A DNA stretch of 5,980 nt from Beijerinckiaceae bacterium (GTDB lineage: Bacteria > Pseudomonadota > Alphaproteobacteria > Rhizobiales > Beijerinckiaceae): positions 1 through 5,980 of the forward strand of contig DAICZI010000129.1 of NCBI GenBank assembly GCA_027311205.1. Reading direction: 5' to 3'. The position numbers and the translations under genes are program-made. A model generated the notes under the pieces. That model had not been told where the DNA came from. It ran no database searches and was given only the letters and a program-made list of their open reading frames with translations. Positions 1-5,980 of this stretch are shown here, in pieces. Each line of letters opens with the position of its first letter. The stretch's first letter is position 1.

Positions 1-384
1 GGCCGCAACGATAGCCATCACGTCCTTGCCTTTGGGCGTCAGGCTGATGCGCACCGAGCGGCGGTCAACGCGCGAACGGGCATGGTGCAGATAACCCATT
101 TCGACCAGTTTCTTGACGTTGTAGGAAACATTGGAGCCAAGATAATAGCCCCTGGTGCGCAATTCACCGGCGGTCAATTCGCTGTCGCCAATGTTATAGA
201 GCAGCAAGGCCTGCACTGAATTGATATCCGTGCGGTTGCGGCGATCAAATTCATCCTTGATCACATCAAGCAGGCGGCGATGCAGACGCTCCACCAGGGT
301 CAGTGATTCATGATAGATCGGGCGCAAATCATTGAAGCGTTCGCTACGGGCGATTGCAACTTCACTTTTAGCAGCGTTGTTCAT
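1..384 (-). CDS. ldtR: MarR-family transcriptional regulator, LdtR-like (C-terminus beyond window edge)
   Basis: A winged helix-turn-helix DNA-binding protein; 128 residues are visible and the frame is still open at base 1. MarR proteins of this group are usually about 160-175 residues, so perhaps 35-45 are missing, mostly the C-terminal dimerisation helix. Seen: an N-terminal helical part (residues 15-45), the stretch TDINSVQALLLYNIG (52-66), a helix-turn-helix at about 71-99 containing LRTRGYYLGSNVSYNVKKL, and a basic wing SRVDRRSVRISLTPKG (104-119). The GYYLGSNVSYN and RSRVDRRSVRI signatures match what I remember of LdtR, the regulator of an L,D-transpeptidase and of osmotic-stress tolerance in Rhizobium relatives and Liberibacter. 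The family-level call is firm; LdtR is recognition from memory, and no ldtP gene is visible here. The ATG at 384-382 follows an AAGG Shine-Dalgarno at 394-391, six bases away. It lies 200 bases downstream of the small membrane protein gene and probably has its own promoter. Confidence 0.88.
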   Translation of the reverse strand, partial: MNNAAKSEVAIARSERFNDLRPIYHESLTLVERLHRRLLDVIKDEFDRRNRTDINSVQALLLYNIGDSELTAGELRTRGYYLGSNVSYNVKKLVEMGYLHHARSRVDRRSVRISLTPKGKDVMAIVAA

Positions 385-388
385 ACTA

Positions 389-394
389 CACCTT
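389..394 (-). promoter_or_regulatory. Ribosome binding site of the MarR/LdtR-like gene
   Basis: Reads AAGGTG on the minus strand, with the AAGG core six bases before the ATG at 384-382. This supports the chosen start. Confidence 0.6.
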
Positions 395-503
395 GCTTGT
401 TATTGGCCTGAAGCTTCGTTGGGTTGAGCGTTCATGCCTTCCGTCTGATGAGATGAACTTACACGGCACCCCTGAATCCGGGCTTAAATAACAGAATGAA
501 TCG

Positions 504-545
504 ATGATTTACAATTTTGAGTGAATCAAAAATGAAATAAATCAT
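504..545. repeat. 8-base inverted repeat in the upstream region of the MarR/LdtR-like gene, possible operator
   Basis: ATGATTTA at 504-511 is repeated exactly in inverted form as TAAATCAT at 538-545, with a 26-base spacer. The right arm overlaps the candidate -10 box (541-546). The same segment holds TGAATC at 497-502 and again at 522-527. MarR proteins often repress their own genes through AT-rich inverted repeats, so this is a reasonable place for autoregulation. The long spacer and AT-richness mean chance is not excluded. Confidence 0.35.
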
Positions 546-556
546 AGGTTTACAAT
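508..556. repeat. Two direct copies of TTTACAAT upstream of the MarR/LdtR-like gene
   Basis: TTTACAAT occurs at 508-515 and at 549-556, 41 bases apart start to start, so roughly four helical turns and on nearly the same face. They flank the candidate -10 and start region and could be binding sites for one regulator. No known motif is claimed. Confidence 0.3.
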
Positions 557-569
557 GAATTTGGCTTAA
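541..569 (-). promoter_or_regulatory. Candidate sigma-70-type promoter for the MarR/LdtR-like gene
   Basis: On the minus strand, TATGAT (546-541) resembles a -10 box at five of six positions. TTAAGC (569-564), a weak -35, lies 17 bases upstream. Transcription would start near 533 and leave a leader of about 150 bases before the ATG at 384. The region 480-570 is strikingly AT-rich compared with its surroundings, as expected for a promoter. Another possible pair is TTGTAA (513-508 region) with TATTTA further downstream. Boxes were assigned by eye only. Confidence 0.35.
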
Positions 570-584
570 CCATCCTGGCCACGC

Positions 585-1028
585 TCAGCGGGTGACGCGT
601 TCACGGGCCGCCTGATAGGTAAGCCCGATATAGCCCATCAGCAGCAGCACATCGGCGAGCGGCAGGCCGAAACTGTTGAACGGCAGGGCGGCATGTTCAA
701 AGCCTGTGAGGATTTGCGCCGTGCAAAGCCCCACCCACAATACGCCACCCCAGGCGGCTGGCAGCCAGAGACCCGTCGCCGCAATCAGATCAAGCACGGC
801 AAAGGCCACCAATCCGGAGGCGTCGGCAAAGCCGAGACTGGTCAGGGGCGACGGCTGGTGCATCAGCAGGGCACGCCACAACATCAGGCCCTGAACCATC
901 CACAGCAGGGCCATCACGCGCAGGAAGACCACGAGACGACCATTCCAGCGCCCCAGTTTGGGCGTCGGTGCCTTTTGCTGCGCGGCGCTGATCGGCGGCA
1001 GCGGCCTCGAAATTGGATGATCGCTCAT
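585..1028 (-). CDS. Small four-helix inner-membrane protein, DUF6163-like, function unknown
   Basis: A 147-residue protein with a proline- and basic-rich N-terminal tail (residues 1-30) followed by four hydrophobic segments at about 32-56, 71-90, 92-110 and 121-139, ending in a short charged tail (ARERVTR). Segment two carries a buried acidic residue (D80) and the loop at 111-120 has E111 and H112. No catalytic motif is recognised. Size, topology and position beside an LdtR-like gene fit the Hyphomicrobiales family DUF6163, from memory and not confirmed by search. The frame stays open upstream to an ATG at 1118, but that would overlap the 3' end of the hydrolase gene. The ATG at 1028-1026 has a good AGGGG five bases before it and sits 16 bases after the hydrolase stop, so it is preferred. 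The tight spacing suggests co-transcription with the hydrolase. Confidence 0.82.
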   Translation of the reverse strand: MSDHPISRPLPPISAAQQKAPTPKLGRWNGRLVVFLRVMALLWMVQGLMLWRALLMHQPSPLTSLGFADASGLVAFAVLDLIAATGLWLPAAWGGVLWVGLCTAQILTGFEHAALPFNSFGLPLADVLLLMGYIGLTYQAARERVTR

Positions 1029-1033
1029 GTCAG

Positions 1034-1038
1034 CCCCT
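1034..1038 (-). promoter_or_regulatory. Ribosome binding site that decides the start of the small membrane protein
   Basis: AGGGG on the minus strand, five bases before the ATG at 1028-1026 and lying wholly in the 16-base gap after the hydrolase stop codon. It favours the 147-residue product over the 177-residue version starting at 1118. Confidence 0.65.
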
Positions 1039-1044
1039 GGTGGT

Positions 1045-2103
1045 TCATCGAGGCGCGCCCTGCACGGAGCCTGCCTGAAATGGCGCCGCAAACCATGAAG
1101 CGATTTTGGCTTGGTCAACGCCTTCGATTGTGGCCGGCGACCAATGCGGTGATTTGTCCTTGTCGATGGTCAGGGCGCGCGTCCCCTCATAGAAATCGTG
1201 ATCGCGGCAGAGATGCGAGACGATGCCAAGCTCCATGGCCAGCGCCTGCGCCAGCGTGAGGCCGCGCCCGACGCGCATCTGCCTGAAGGCGACGGTGAGA
1301 CTGGTGGGCGAATGTCGGCGCAGCGCCGCCAGATCAGCCGCCGCCGTGGCGTCGCCAGGTGCCAGGGCGGCAAGCCGGGCAAAAATCTCTTCGAGGCTTG
1401 CGCCCTGGTAGGCCGCATCGAGCGCCGGGGATAGGCGGGCCGTCCCCTTGGCCATCGCGCCAGGCAGGGCGTGCGCCGGATTCGCGCCCTCGGCGAGAGC
1501 TTGCAAAAGCTCCGGCAAGGCAGCGCTGTTCAGGCGATGCGTCGCCAGACCAAGGCCCAGCGCTTCATCAGCACCAACGCGGGCGCCGGTAAGAGCCAGC
1601 CGCATCCCCGCCTCGCCAGGAAGCCTCGGCAGAAAATAGCTGGCACCAATATCAGGAAAAAACCCGATGCCGACTTCAGGCATGGCAAATTGAAAAGCAT
1701 CGCCCGCAACAACATGCGAGCCATGCAGCGCCACCCCGACGCCGCCGCCCATAACGAGGCCATCAACCAGCGCCACATAGGGCTTCTCGAGACGGCTGAT
1801 GCGCAGGTTGAGTGCGTATTCATCGCGCCAGAACGCCATTTGCGCTTCGTGCTGCCCAGCCCGGCCGAGATCATAAAGATGACGGATGTCGCCCCCGGCA
1901 CTGAAGGCGCGACCAGGAACGGCCGAAATCGCAATGGCCTTGACGGCAGGGTCGCCTTCCCATTCATCCAGGGTGGCATTGATGGCACCCACCATCTGAT
2001 GGCTGATGGCATTGAGGGCATGCGGGCGGTTCAACACGATAGAACCGAGCGCGCCACGCCGCGCGCAGATCACATCCTCTGTCTTGTTCTCCGCTATCGT
2101 CAA
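1045..2103 (-). CDS. 3-hydroxyisobutyryl-CoA hydrolase-like protein (crotonase superfamily)
   Basis: Expected to hydrolyse 3-hydroxyisobutyryl-CoA to 3-hydroxyisobutyrate and CoA in valine breakdown (EC 3.1.2.4), in the cytosol. It has 352 residues, the normal length for bacterial HIBCH. Seen: the crotonase-fold oxyanion-hole segments GRAFSAGGDIR (64-74) and VMGGGVGVALHG (117-128), then MPEVGIGFFPDIGASYFLPR (141-160). E143 and D151 there match in spacing the catalytic Glu and Asp of human HIBCH (E169, D177). The C-terminal extension of this subfamily is present, with DHDFYEGTRALTIDKDKSP at 301-319. A hydratase glutamate is absent after the GGGV motif (G123), which argues against a true enoyl-CoA hydratase. 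Some family members are broad hydrolases or annotated only as enoyl-CoA hydratase/isomerase. The start is TTG at 2103, preceded by GAGG; an in-frame stop lies about 20 bases upstream and no ATG lies between. It probably heads a unit with the membrane protein downstream. Confidence 0.92.
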   Translation of the reverse strand: MTIAENKTEDVICARRGALGSIVLNRPHALNAISHQMVGAINATLDEWEGDPAVKAIAISAVPGRAFSAGGDIRHLYDLGRAGQHEAQMAFWRDEYALNLRISRLEKPYVALVDGLVMGGGVGVALHGSHVVAGDAFQFAMPEVGIGFFPDIGASYFLPRLPGEAGMRLALTGARVGADEALGLGLATHRLNSAALPELLQALAEGANPAHALPGAMAKGTARLSPALDAAYQGASLEEIFARLAALAPGDATAAADLAALRRHSPTSLTVAFRQMRVGRGLTLAQALAMELGIVSHLCRDHDFYEGTRALTIDKDKSPHWSPATIEGVDQAKIASWFAAPFQAGSVQGAPR

Positions 2104-2108
2104 AATTA

Positions 2109-2112
2109 CCTC
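2109..2112 (-). promoter_or_regulatory. Ribosome binding site supporting the TTG start of the hydrolase
   Basis: GAGG on the minus strand, five bases before TTG at 2103-2101. The upstream frame closes with TGA at about 2123-2121 without an ATG or GTG. The first downstream GTG (codon 11) has its purine tract only two bases away, too close to be used well. Confidence 0.6.
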
Positions 2113-2132
2113 AATGCGCTGTCACCTTATGT

Positions 2133-2161
2133 TGAATGCCGCTTTCGCATGCCAAGGTCAA
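2133..2161 (-). promoter_or_regulatory. Tentative promoter for the hydrolase and membrane-protein unit
   Basis: On the minus strand TTGACC (2161-2156) is a good -35 match. CATTCA (2138-2133), a poor -10, lies 17 bases downstream. It sits immediately beside the 23-base near-palindrome. Called by eye; the weak -10 keeps confidence low. Confidence 0.25.
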
Positions 2162-2162
2162 T

Positions 2163-2185
2163 CATGTCAGATCGGGTTTGACATG
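2163..2185. repeat. 23-base near-perfect palindrome in the divergent gap, candidate operator
   Basis: CATGTCA (2163-2169) is mirrored exactly by TGACATG (2179-2185) around a 9-base centre. Two of the inner pairs also match, so nine of eleven pairs are complementary around base 2174. It lies between the hydrolase gene and the efflux operon and contains a consensus TTGACA (2178-2183). TGTCA-N9-TGACA geometry is typical of a site for a dimeric regulator such as a TetR- or GntR-type protein. No matching regulator gene is in the window, so which protein binds is unknown. Confidence 0.5.
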
Positions 2186-2192
2186 CACCGCC

Positions 2193-2220
2193 TTGTTACG
2201 GGCCAAAACCTGCTCTAAAT
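2193..2220 (+). promoter_or_regulatory. Tentative promoter for the RND efflux operon
   Basis: TTGTTA (2193-2198) and CTAAAT (2215-2220) are separated by 16 bases and would start transcription near 2227, about 25 bases before the GTG at 2251. The perfect -35 hexamer TTGACA at 2178-2183 has no acceptable -10 at 16-19 bases, so the downstream pair is preferred. Assigned by eye. Confidence 0.3.
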
Positions 2221-2239
2221 GGCGAAGCTGTCGATAATG

Positions 2240-2243
2240 AAGG
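2240..2243 (+). promoter_or_regulatory. Ribosome binding site supporting the GTG start of the efflux adaptor
   Basis: AAGG followed by a seven-base spacer to GTG at 2251. The nearby ATG at 2237 is in another frame. Confidence 0.6.
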
Positions 2244-2250
2244 TCCGCCC

Positions 2251-3510
2251 GTGCGCCGAAGCTTTTATGTGGTTGTGATCGTGTTGCTCGTCGCGGCGCT
2301 GCTGGTGAGCTTTCCATCGCGTGTTGCGAGGTTTTCACCGCAACTTGGCGCTTTGGCGGCGCATTTGCGTGCCGCTTTGCCCCTATCCTTGGCCGAAAAA
2401 TTGCCATCCGCCCCAACGCCGCCTGCGGTGACGACGGCGAAGGCCAAGACCTCGCATGGCGGTCCGCCCGTTACCGTGCTGGTGACGCAAGTGGTCAAAG
2501 GCCCATTGGCGCGGGTTGCGACCACCATTGGCTCGGTTCAGCCCATCGCGTCGGTGGCGCTGCGCACGCGGCTGGACGCCCAGGTCGATCAAGTGCTGGT
2601 GAAGGACGGTGCCGAGGTCAAAAAAGGTGCGCTGGTGTTCAAGCTTGATTCGCGTCAGCTTGAAGCGCAGATCGCCCAGGCGCAGGCAACCCTGGCGCGC
2701 GACGACGCCCAGATCGCGCAAGCCAAAATCGATCTCCAGCGGGCGACTGATCTTCTGGCGCGCAAGGCAGGCGCCAAAGCGACGGTCGATACCGCCAGCA
2801 CCAACCTCGCCAGCCTCGTGGCGACCAAAGCCGCCGACCGGGCTGCGCTCGCCAATCTCGAGGTTCAGAAAACCTGGACGAACATCACCTCGCCGATCAC
2901 CGGGCGCATCGGCGTGGTTGGCGTCAAGGCTGGCAACATCATCCGGGCCGGAGACAGCGGCCCCACCGGCACGCTCGCCACCATCAACCAGATGTCACCA
3001 ATCTATGTGTCCTTCTCGCTGCCGCAAGAATTGCTCGGTTCGCTGCGGATCGCTGAACATAATGACCAGAGCTTTGTCGAGGCCGTGCCGCAGGGCTCAA
3101 AACACGGCGAGCGTGGCAAAATTGCCGAGATCGACAACGCCATTGACAGCGCCACCGGCACAATCACTGCCCACGCCATCTTCTCCAATGCCAACGAGCA
3201 TCTGTGGCCAGGGCAATTGTGCAATGTTTCCGTGACGCTGGACACCGACCCCCATGCCATAACGCTGGCGCGCCAGGCGGTGCAGGAAGGCCAGAATGGC
3301 AATTTCGTGTTTCTGGTGAACCACAATGTCGCCACCCTGCGCCCGGTGACTGTGCAGCGCACGCAAGGCAACATTGCCGTCATTGCGGCTGGCCTGAAGG
3401 GCGGCGAGACTGTTGTGCTGGACGGCGCGGCACGGCTGGTCGATGGCGCGCGTGTGAGCATCCGCAACCCCGCTACGCCACAAAATACCAGCGCAAAACA
3501 GGCGGATTGA
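2251..3510 (+). CDS. RND efflux pump periplasmic adaptor subunit (membrane fusion protein, MdtA/AcrA type)
   Basis: A 419-residue adaptor that would join the inner-membrane pump to an outer-membrane channel across the periplasm. Seen in order: a short basic N-terminus and one membrane anchor (about residues 5-21) with no lipobox cysteine, and a flexible Ala/Pro/Lys-rich linker (22-72). Then come the first half of the lipoyl/barrel-sandwich domain (about 100-133, VKDGAEVKKGALVFKLD), an alpha-helical hairpin (134-205, heptad-like Ala/Gln-rich), and the second lipoyl half (TSPITGRIGVVGVKAGNII, 213-231). A beta-barrel follows with the DNAIDSATGTITAHAIFSN signature (295-313) and LWPGQ (318-322), then a membrane-proximal domain (about 336-405) containing GLKGGETVVLDGAARLVDGA. 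These features match E. coli MdtA closely. The GTG start is supported by AAGG seven bases upstream. The permease begins two bases after the stop, so they form one operon. The transported substrate cannot be read from this subunit. Confidence 0.93.
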   Translation: MRRSFYVVVIVLLVAALLVSFPSRVARFSPQLGALAAHLRAALPLSLAEKLPSAPTPPAVTTAKAKTSHGGPPVTVLVTQVVKGPLARVATTIGSVQPIASVALRTRLDAQVDQVLVKDGAEVKKGALVFKLDSRQLEAQIAQAQATLARDDAQIAQAKIDLQRATDLLARKAGAKATVDTASTNLASLVATKAADRAALANLEVQKTWTNITSPITGRIGVVGVKAGNIIRAGDSGPTGTLATINQMSPIYVSFSLPQELLGSLRIAEHNDQSFVEAVPQGSKHGERGKIAEIDNAIDSATGTITAHAIFSNANEHLWPGQLCNVSVTLDTDPHAITLARQAVQEGQNGNFVFLVNHNVATLRPVTVQRTQGNIAVIAAGLKGGETVVLDGAARLVDGARVSIRNPATPQNTSAKQAD

Positions 3511-3512
3511 CC

Positions 3513-5980
3513 ATGAGCCTGCCGGAACTCTGCATCCGCCGACCGGTCATGACGACGCTGCTGATGCTGTCGTTCATCGCCTTCGGTCTGATCGGTTACC
3601 GGCAACTGCCGGTTTCGGCCCTGCCCCAGGTTGATTTCCCGACCATCCAGATTGAAGCCAATCTCAACGGCGCCAGCCCGGAGACCATGGCGTCGGCAGT
3701 CGCCGCCCCGATCGAGCGGCAATTGGCCACAGTGTCGGGCATTTCCGCCATGACCTCGTCCTCCAGCCGTGGCTCGACGACGATCACGGCGCAGTTCGAT
3801 CTCAACCGCAACATTGACGGCGCTTCGCTCGATGTCGCGGCGGCCCTGTCGGCGGTTCAGAAAAACCTGCCGCCGACCATGACCAGCGCGCCCTCGTTCC
3901 GCAAGGTCAACCCTGCGGATTTTCCGGTGCTGCTGCTGGCGCTCTCCTCCGACACATTGCCGCTTTCCAAGGTCGATGATTACGGCGAGCAGGTGTTTGC
4001 GCAGCAGATTTCGCAACTCGACGGCGTCGCCCAGGTCATCATCTTCGGCCAGCAGAAATATGCGGTGCGCGCCGATGTTGATCCCGACAAGGCGGCGGCA
4101 CGCGGCATCACTTTGGCTGATGTCGGCAATGCGGTGGCTGCCGCCAATTCATCGACGCCGGTTGGCACGCAATATGGCCAGCATCAGAACATCACGCTCG
4201 ATGCCAGCGGCCAATTGCAGAAGGCGGCGGATTTTCGCCATGTCGTGGTCGCCTTCCGCAATGGCGCACCGGTTATGCTCGACCAGATCGCCAAGCTGAA
4301 AGATTCGGTCACAGACACCCAGACGGCGGCGTGGTTTAACGACAAACGCTCGGTCATTCTGGCAATTTTCCGCCAATCGGATGCCAACACCGTCAAAGTG
4401 GTCGATCAGATCCGGGCGCGCCTGCCCAAATACAACGCGCAAATTCCGCCGAGCGTCCATGCCGACGTGCTGAATGACCGCTCGGTATCAATCCGCGATT
4501 CCATCTCAGATGTGCAGGACACGCTGGCGTTGTCAGTCGCGCTGGTCGTGCTGGTGATTTTCTTCTTCCTGAAGAGCGTGCCTGCCACACTGATCCCGGC
4601 GCTGGCCCTGCCAGTGTCGCTGATCGGCACGTTCGGCTTCATGTTTGCCTTCGGCTATTCCATCGACAACATTTCGCTGCTGGCGATCACGCTGTCGGTT
4701 GGCTTTGTTGTCGATGACGCCATTGTCATGCTGGAAAACATCGTCCGCCATGTCGAGGAAGGCATGAAGCCCTTTGAGGCGGCGCTGAAGGGGGCGGGCG
4801 AAATCGCCTTTACCATTCTGTCCATGACCCTGTCGCTGGTCGCCGTGTTCATTCCGGTGCTGTTCATGGGCGATGTCGTCGGCCGCGTGTTCCGCGAATT
4901 CGCCGTGACCATTTCGGTGGCGATTTTGGTCTCGGGCTTTGTGTCGCTGACCCTCACCCCGATGCTCTGCGCCCGCCTGCTGCGCCCGATCAACCATGAA
5001 ACCCGTCAGAACGCCTTTGCACGGTTCAGCGATACCGTCGTCAACAGCGTCCAACGCTTCTATCAGCGCAGCCTGAACTTCGTGCTGCATGTGCGCCCGC
5101 TGATCCTGCTGCTCACCGTGGCCACCATCGGCGCGTCACTGTGGGCCTATTACATCATCCCCAAGGGCTTTTTCCCGATTGAGGATACCGGCTTCCTGCT
5201 CGCCGCAACCGAAGCCTCGCCCGATACCTCGCTGGCCGCCATGGCGGTGCGCCAGAAGCAGCTCTCCGCCATTGTGCGCAAGGATCCGGCAGTGCTTTAT
5301 GCCGTCTCAGCCATCGGCGGCATCACCAGCGCCAATCAGGGCCGGATGTTTGTGGCGCTGAAGCCAAAGGGCGAGCGCCCCGACCTGTTCACAATGGTCA
5401 GCCGCCTGCGCAAGGAAGCCTCGGCGGTGCCGGGCCTGTCGGCGATTTTCATTCCGATCCAGAACCTTAATTTGCAGGGCGGACGCCCGGCGCGCGCGGC
5501 TTATCAATACACGCTGCAATCAACTGATCTGACAGCGCTTTATCCTGATTCCAACAAGATGATGCTGGCCATGCGCAAGCTGCCGGGCCTGCGCGATGTC
5601 AACACCGACCTGCAGATCCGCAACCCGGTCGCCAAGGTGATCATCGACCGGCAAAAAGCGGCAGCTTTGGGCGTCAGTGCCGATCAGATCCGCTCCACTT
5701 TGAACGACGCCTATGGCTCGCGCGTCGTTTCGACCATCTATACCCAGGCTGCCGATTATGATGTGATTGTTGAGGCTGACAGCACTTTCCAAAACCATAT
5801 CAACGCGTTGGGACGTCTCGAAGTGCGCAGCCAGACCGGCGCGCTGGTGCCCCTGAACCAGGTGTCGAGCATTGTGCGCCAGGTCGGGCCACTGTCAGTC
5901 AACCGCCAGTCGCAACAGCCCTCCGTGACATTGTCTTTCAATCTCGCGCCGGGCGTGTCGATTGGCGCGGCGATTACCGA
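3513..5980 (+). CDS. RND-family efflux permease, MdtB/MdtC-like (C-terminus beyond window edge)
   Basis: The inner-membrane proton-driven pump subunit. 822 complete codons are visible, and the family is normally about 1,030-1,050 residues, so the last four or five membrane helices lie outside. Seen: TM1 (about 11-29), then the periplasmic porter region starting LPVSALPQVDFPTI (32-45), with AAPIERQL at 64-71. TM2 (337-354) to TM6 (about 462-485) follow, with TM4 carrying GFVVDDAIVMLENI, whose D401 and D402 correspond to AcrB D407/D408, the proton-relay pair. Next are KGAGEI and LFMGDVVGRVFREFA, TM7 (528-548), IPKGFFPIEDTG (549-560), and the second porter half with YQYTLQ (664-669) and SRVVSTIYTQAADYDVIVE. 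These last motifs point to the MdtB/MdtC branch rather than AcrB. ATG at 3513 follows AGGCGG by seven bases and the adaptor stop by two. MdtBC systems use two permeases, so a second may follow downstream. Substrate is unknown; drugs, bile salts or metabolites are known for relatives. Confidence 0.93.
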   Translation, partial: MSLPELCIRRPVMTTLLMLSFIAFGLIGYRQLPVSALPQVDFPTIQIEANLNGASPETMASAVAAPIERQLATVSGISAMTSSSSRGSTTITAQFDLNRNIDGASLDVAAALSAVQKNLPPTMTSAPSFRKVNPADFPVLLLALSSDTLPLSKVDDYGEQVFAQQISQLDGVAQVIIFGQQKYAVRADVDPDKAAARGITLADVGNAVAAANSSTPVGTQYGQHQNITLDASGQLQKAADFRHVVVAFRNGAPVMLDQIAKLKDSVTDTQTAAWFNDKRSVILAIFRQSDANTVKVVDQIRARLPKYNAQIPPSVHADVLNDRSVSIRDSISDVQDTLALSVALVVLVIFFFLKSVPATLIPALALPVSLIGTFGFMFAFGYSIDNISLLAITLSVGFVVDDAIVMLENIVRHVEEGMKPFEAALKGAGEIAFTILSMTLSLVAVFIPVLFMGDVVGRVFREFAVTISVAILVSGFVSLTLTPMLCARLLRPINHETRQNAFARFSDTVVNSVQRFYQRSLNFVLHVRPLILLLTVATIGASLWAYYIIPKGFFPIEDTGFLLAATEASPDTSLAAMAVRQKQLSAIVRKDPAVLYAVSAIGGITSANQGRMFVALKPKGERPDLFTMVSRLRKEASAVPGLSAIFIPIQNLNLQGGRPARAAYQYTLQSTDLTALYPDSNKMMLAMRKLPGLRDVNTDLQIRNPVAKVIIDRQKAAALGVSADQIRSTLNDAYGSRVVSTIYTQAADYDVIVEADSTFQNHINALGRLEVRSQTGALVPLNQVSSIVRQVGPLSVNRQSQQPSVTLSFNLAPGVSIGAAIT

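Noticed and set aside
430..458. GTTCAT / ATGAAC inverted pair in the leader of the LdtR-like gene
   Set aside because: Six-base arms with a 17-base loop and no extension are expected by chance; no riboswitch-like architecture was seen.
560..584. Possible terminator after the small membrane protein gene
   Set aside because: Only a 4-base TGGC/GCCA pairing with no following T-run on the minus strand; not enough for an intrinsic terminator.
1029..1118. 30-residue N-terminal extension of the small membrane protein (ATG at 1118)
   Set aside because: It would overlap the hydrolase coding end by over 70 bases, whereas the ATG at 1028 has a clear AGGGG in the intergenic gap.
693..1259. 188-residue open frame on the plus strand across the membrane-protein gene and hydrolase 3' end
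   Set aside because: Low-complexity, Arg/Gln/His-rich translation typical of an antisense shadow; it opposes two better-supported genes.
1471..2181. 236-residue open frame on the plus strand, opposite the hydrolase gene
   Set aside because: It lies antisense to an intact, well-recognised hydrolase. Its product has no domain pattern I can see, and long antisense frames are expected in GC-rich DNA.
2162..2416. 84-residue minus-strand frame covering the divergent gap and adaptor N-terminus
   Set aside because: It overlaps the adaptor start and candidate promoters; no Shine-Dalgarno or family resemblance was noticed.
3003..4016. 337-residue open frame on the minus strand spanning the adaptor-permease junction
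   Set aside because: Arg/Gly/Gln-rich product without recognisable domains, antisense to two strongly supported efflux genes.
4533..5090. 185-residue open frame on the minus strand, rich in His, Gln and Asp
   Set aside because: The composition is the mirror of hydrophobic membrane-helix codons in the permease, so it is a shadow rather than a metal-binding protein.

Overview
The window reads as ordinary chromosomal DNA of an alphaproteobacterium, most likely of the order Hyphomicrobiales (Rhizobiales). The pointers are the G+C-rich coding sequence with strong third-position GC bias and a MarR-type regulator whose sequence closely matches the LdtR group of that order. Next to that regulator is a small four-helix membrane protein of the type (DUF6163) that I recall being confined to it. 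Genus cannot be read from the sequence.

There are five protein genes in two divergent groups. On the minus strand, reading leftwards from about 2103, are a 3-hydroxyisobutyryl-CoA hydrolase-like protein of the crotonase superfamily (1045-2103, TTG start), a 147-residue four-helix membrane protein (585-1028) and, after a 200-base AT-rich gap, the LdtR-like MarR regulator (1-384), whose C-terminus lies beyond the left edge. On the plus strand are a periplasmic adaptor of an RND efflux pump (2251-3510, GTG start) and, two bases later, its inner-membrane RND permease of the MdtB/MdtC type (3513 to the right edge, 822 codons seen of roughly 1,030). All five reading frames are intact; no frameshift, insertion sequence, tRNA, rRNA or CRISPR array was seen.

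Functionally, the right half encodes a proton-driven tripartite drug or metabolite exporter. No outer-membrane TolC-like channel and no dedicated regulator is visible. The hydrolase fits valine catabolism. The regulator by family acts in cell-envelope and stress control, and it is separated from the upstream genes by its own probable promoter.

The most useful non-coding signals are two inverted repeats. One is a 23-base near-palindrome (2163-2185) in the 147-base divergent gap between the hydrolase and the efflux operon. The other is an 8-base inverted repeat (504-511 and 538-545) that overlaps the candidate promoter of the regulator gene. I saw no evidence for a previously undescribed system; the findings are modest regulatory and start-site observations.
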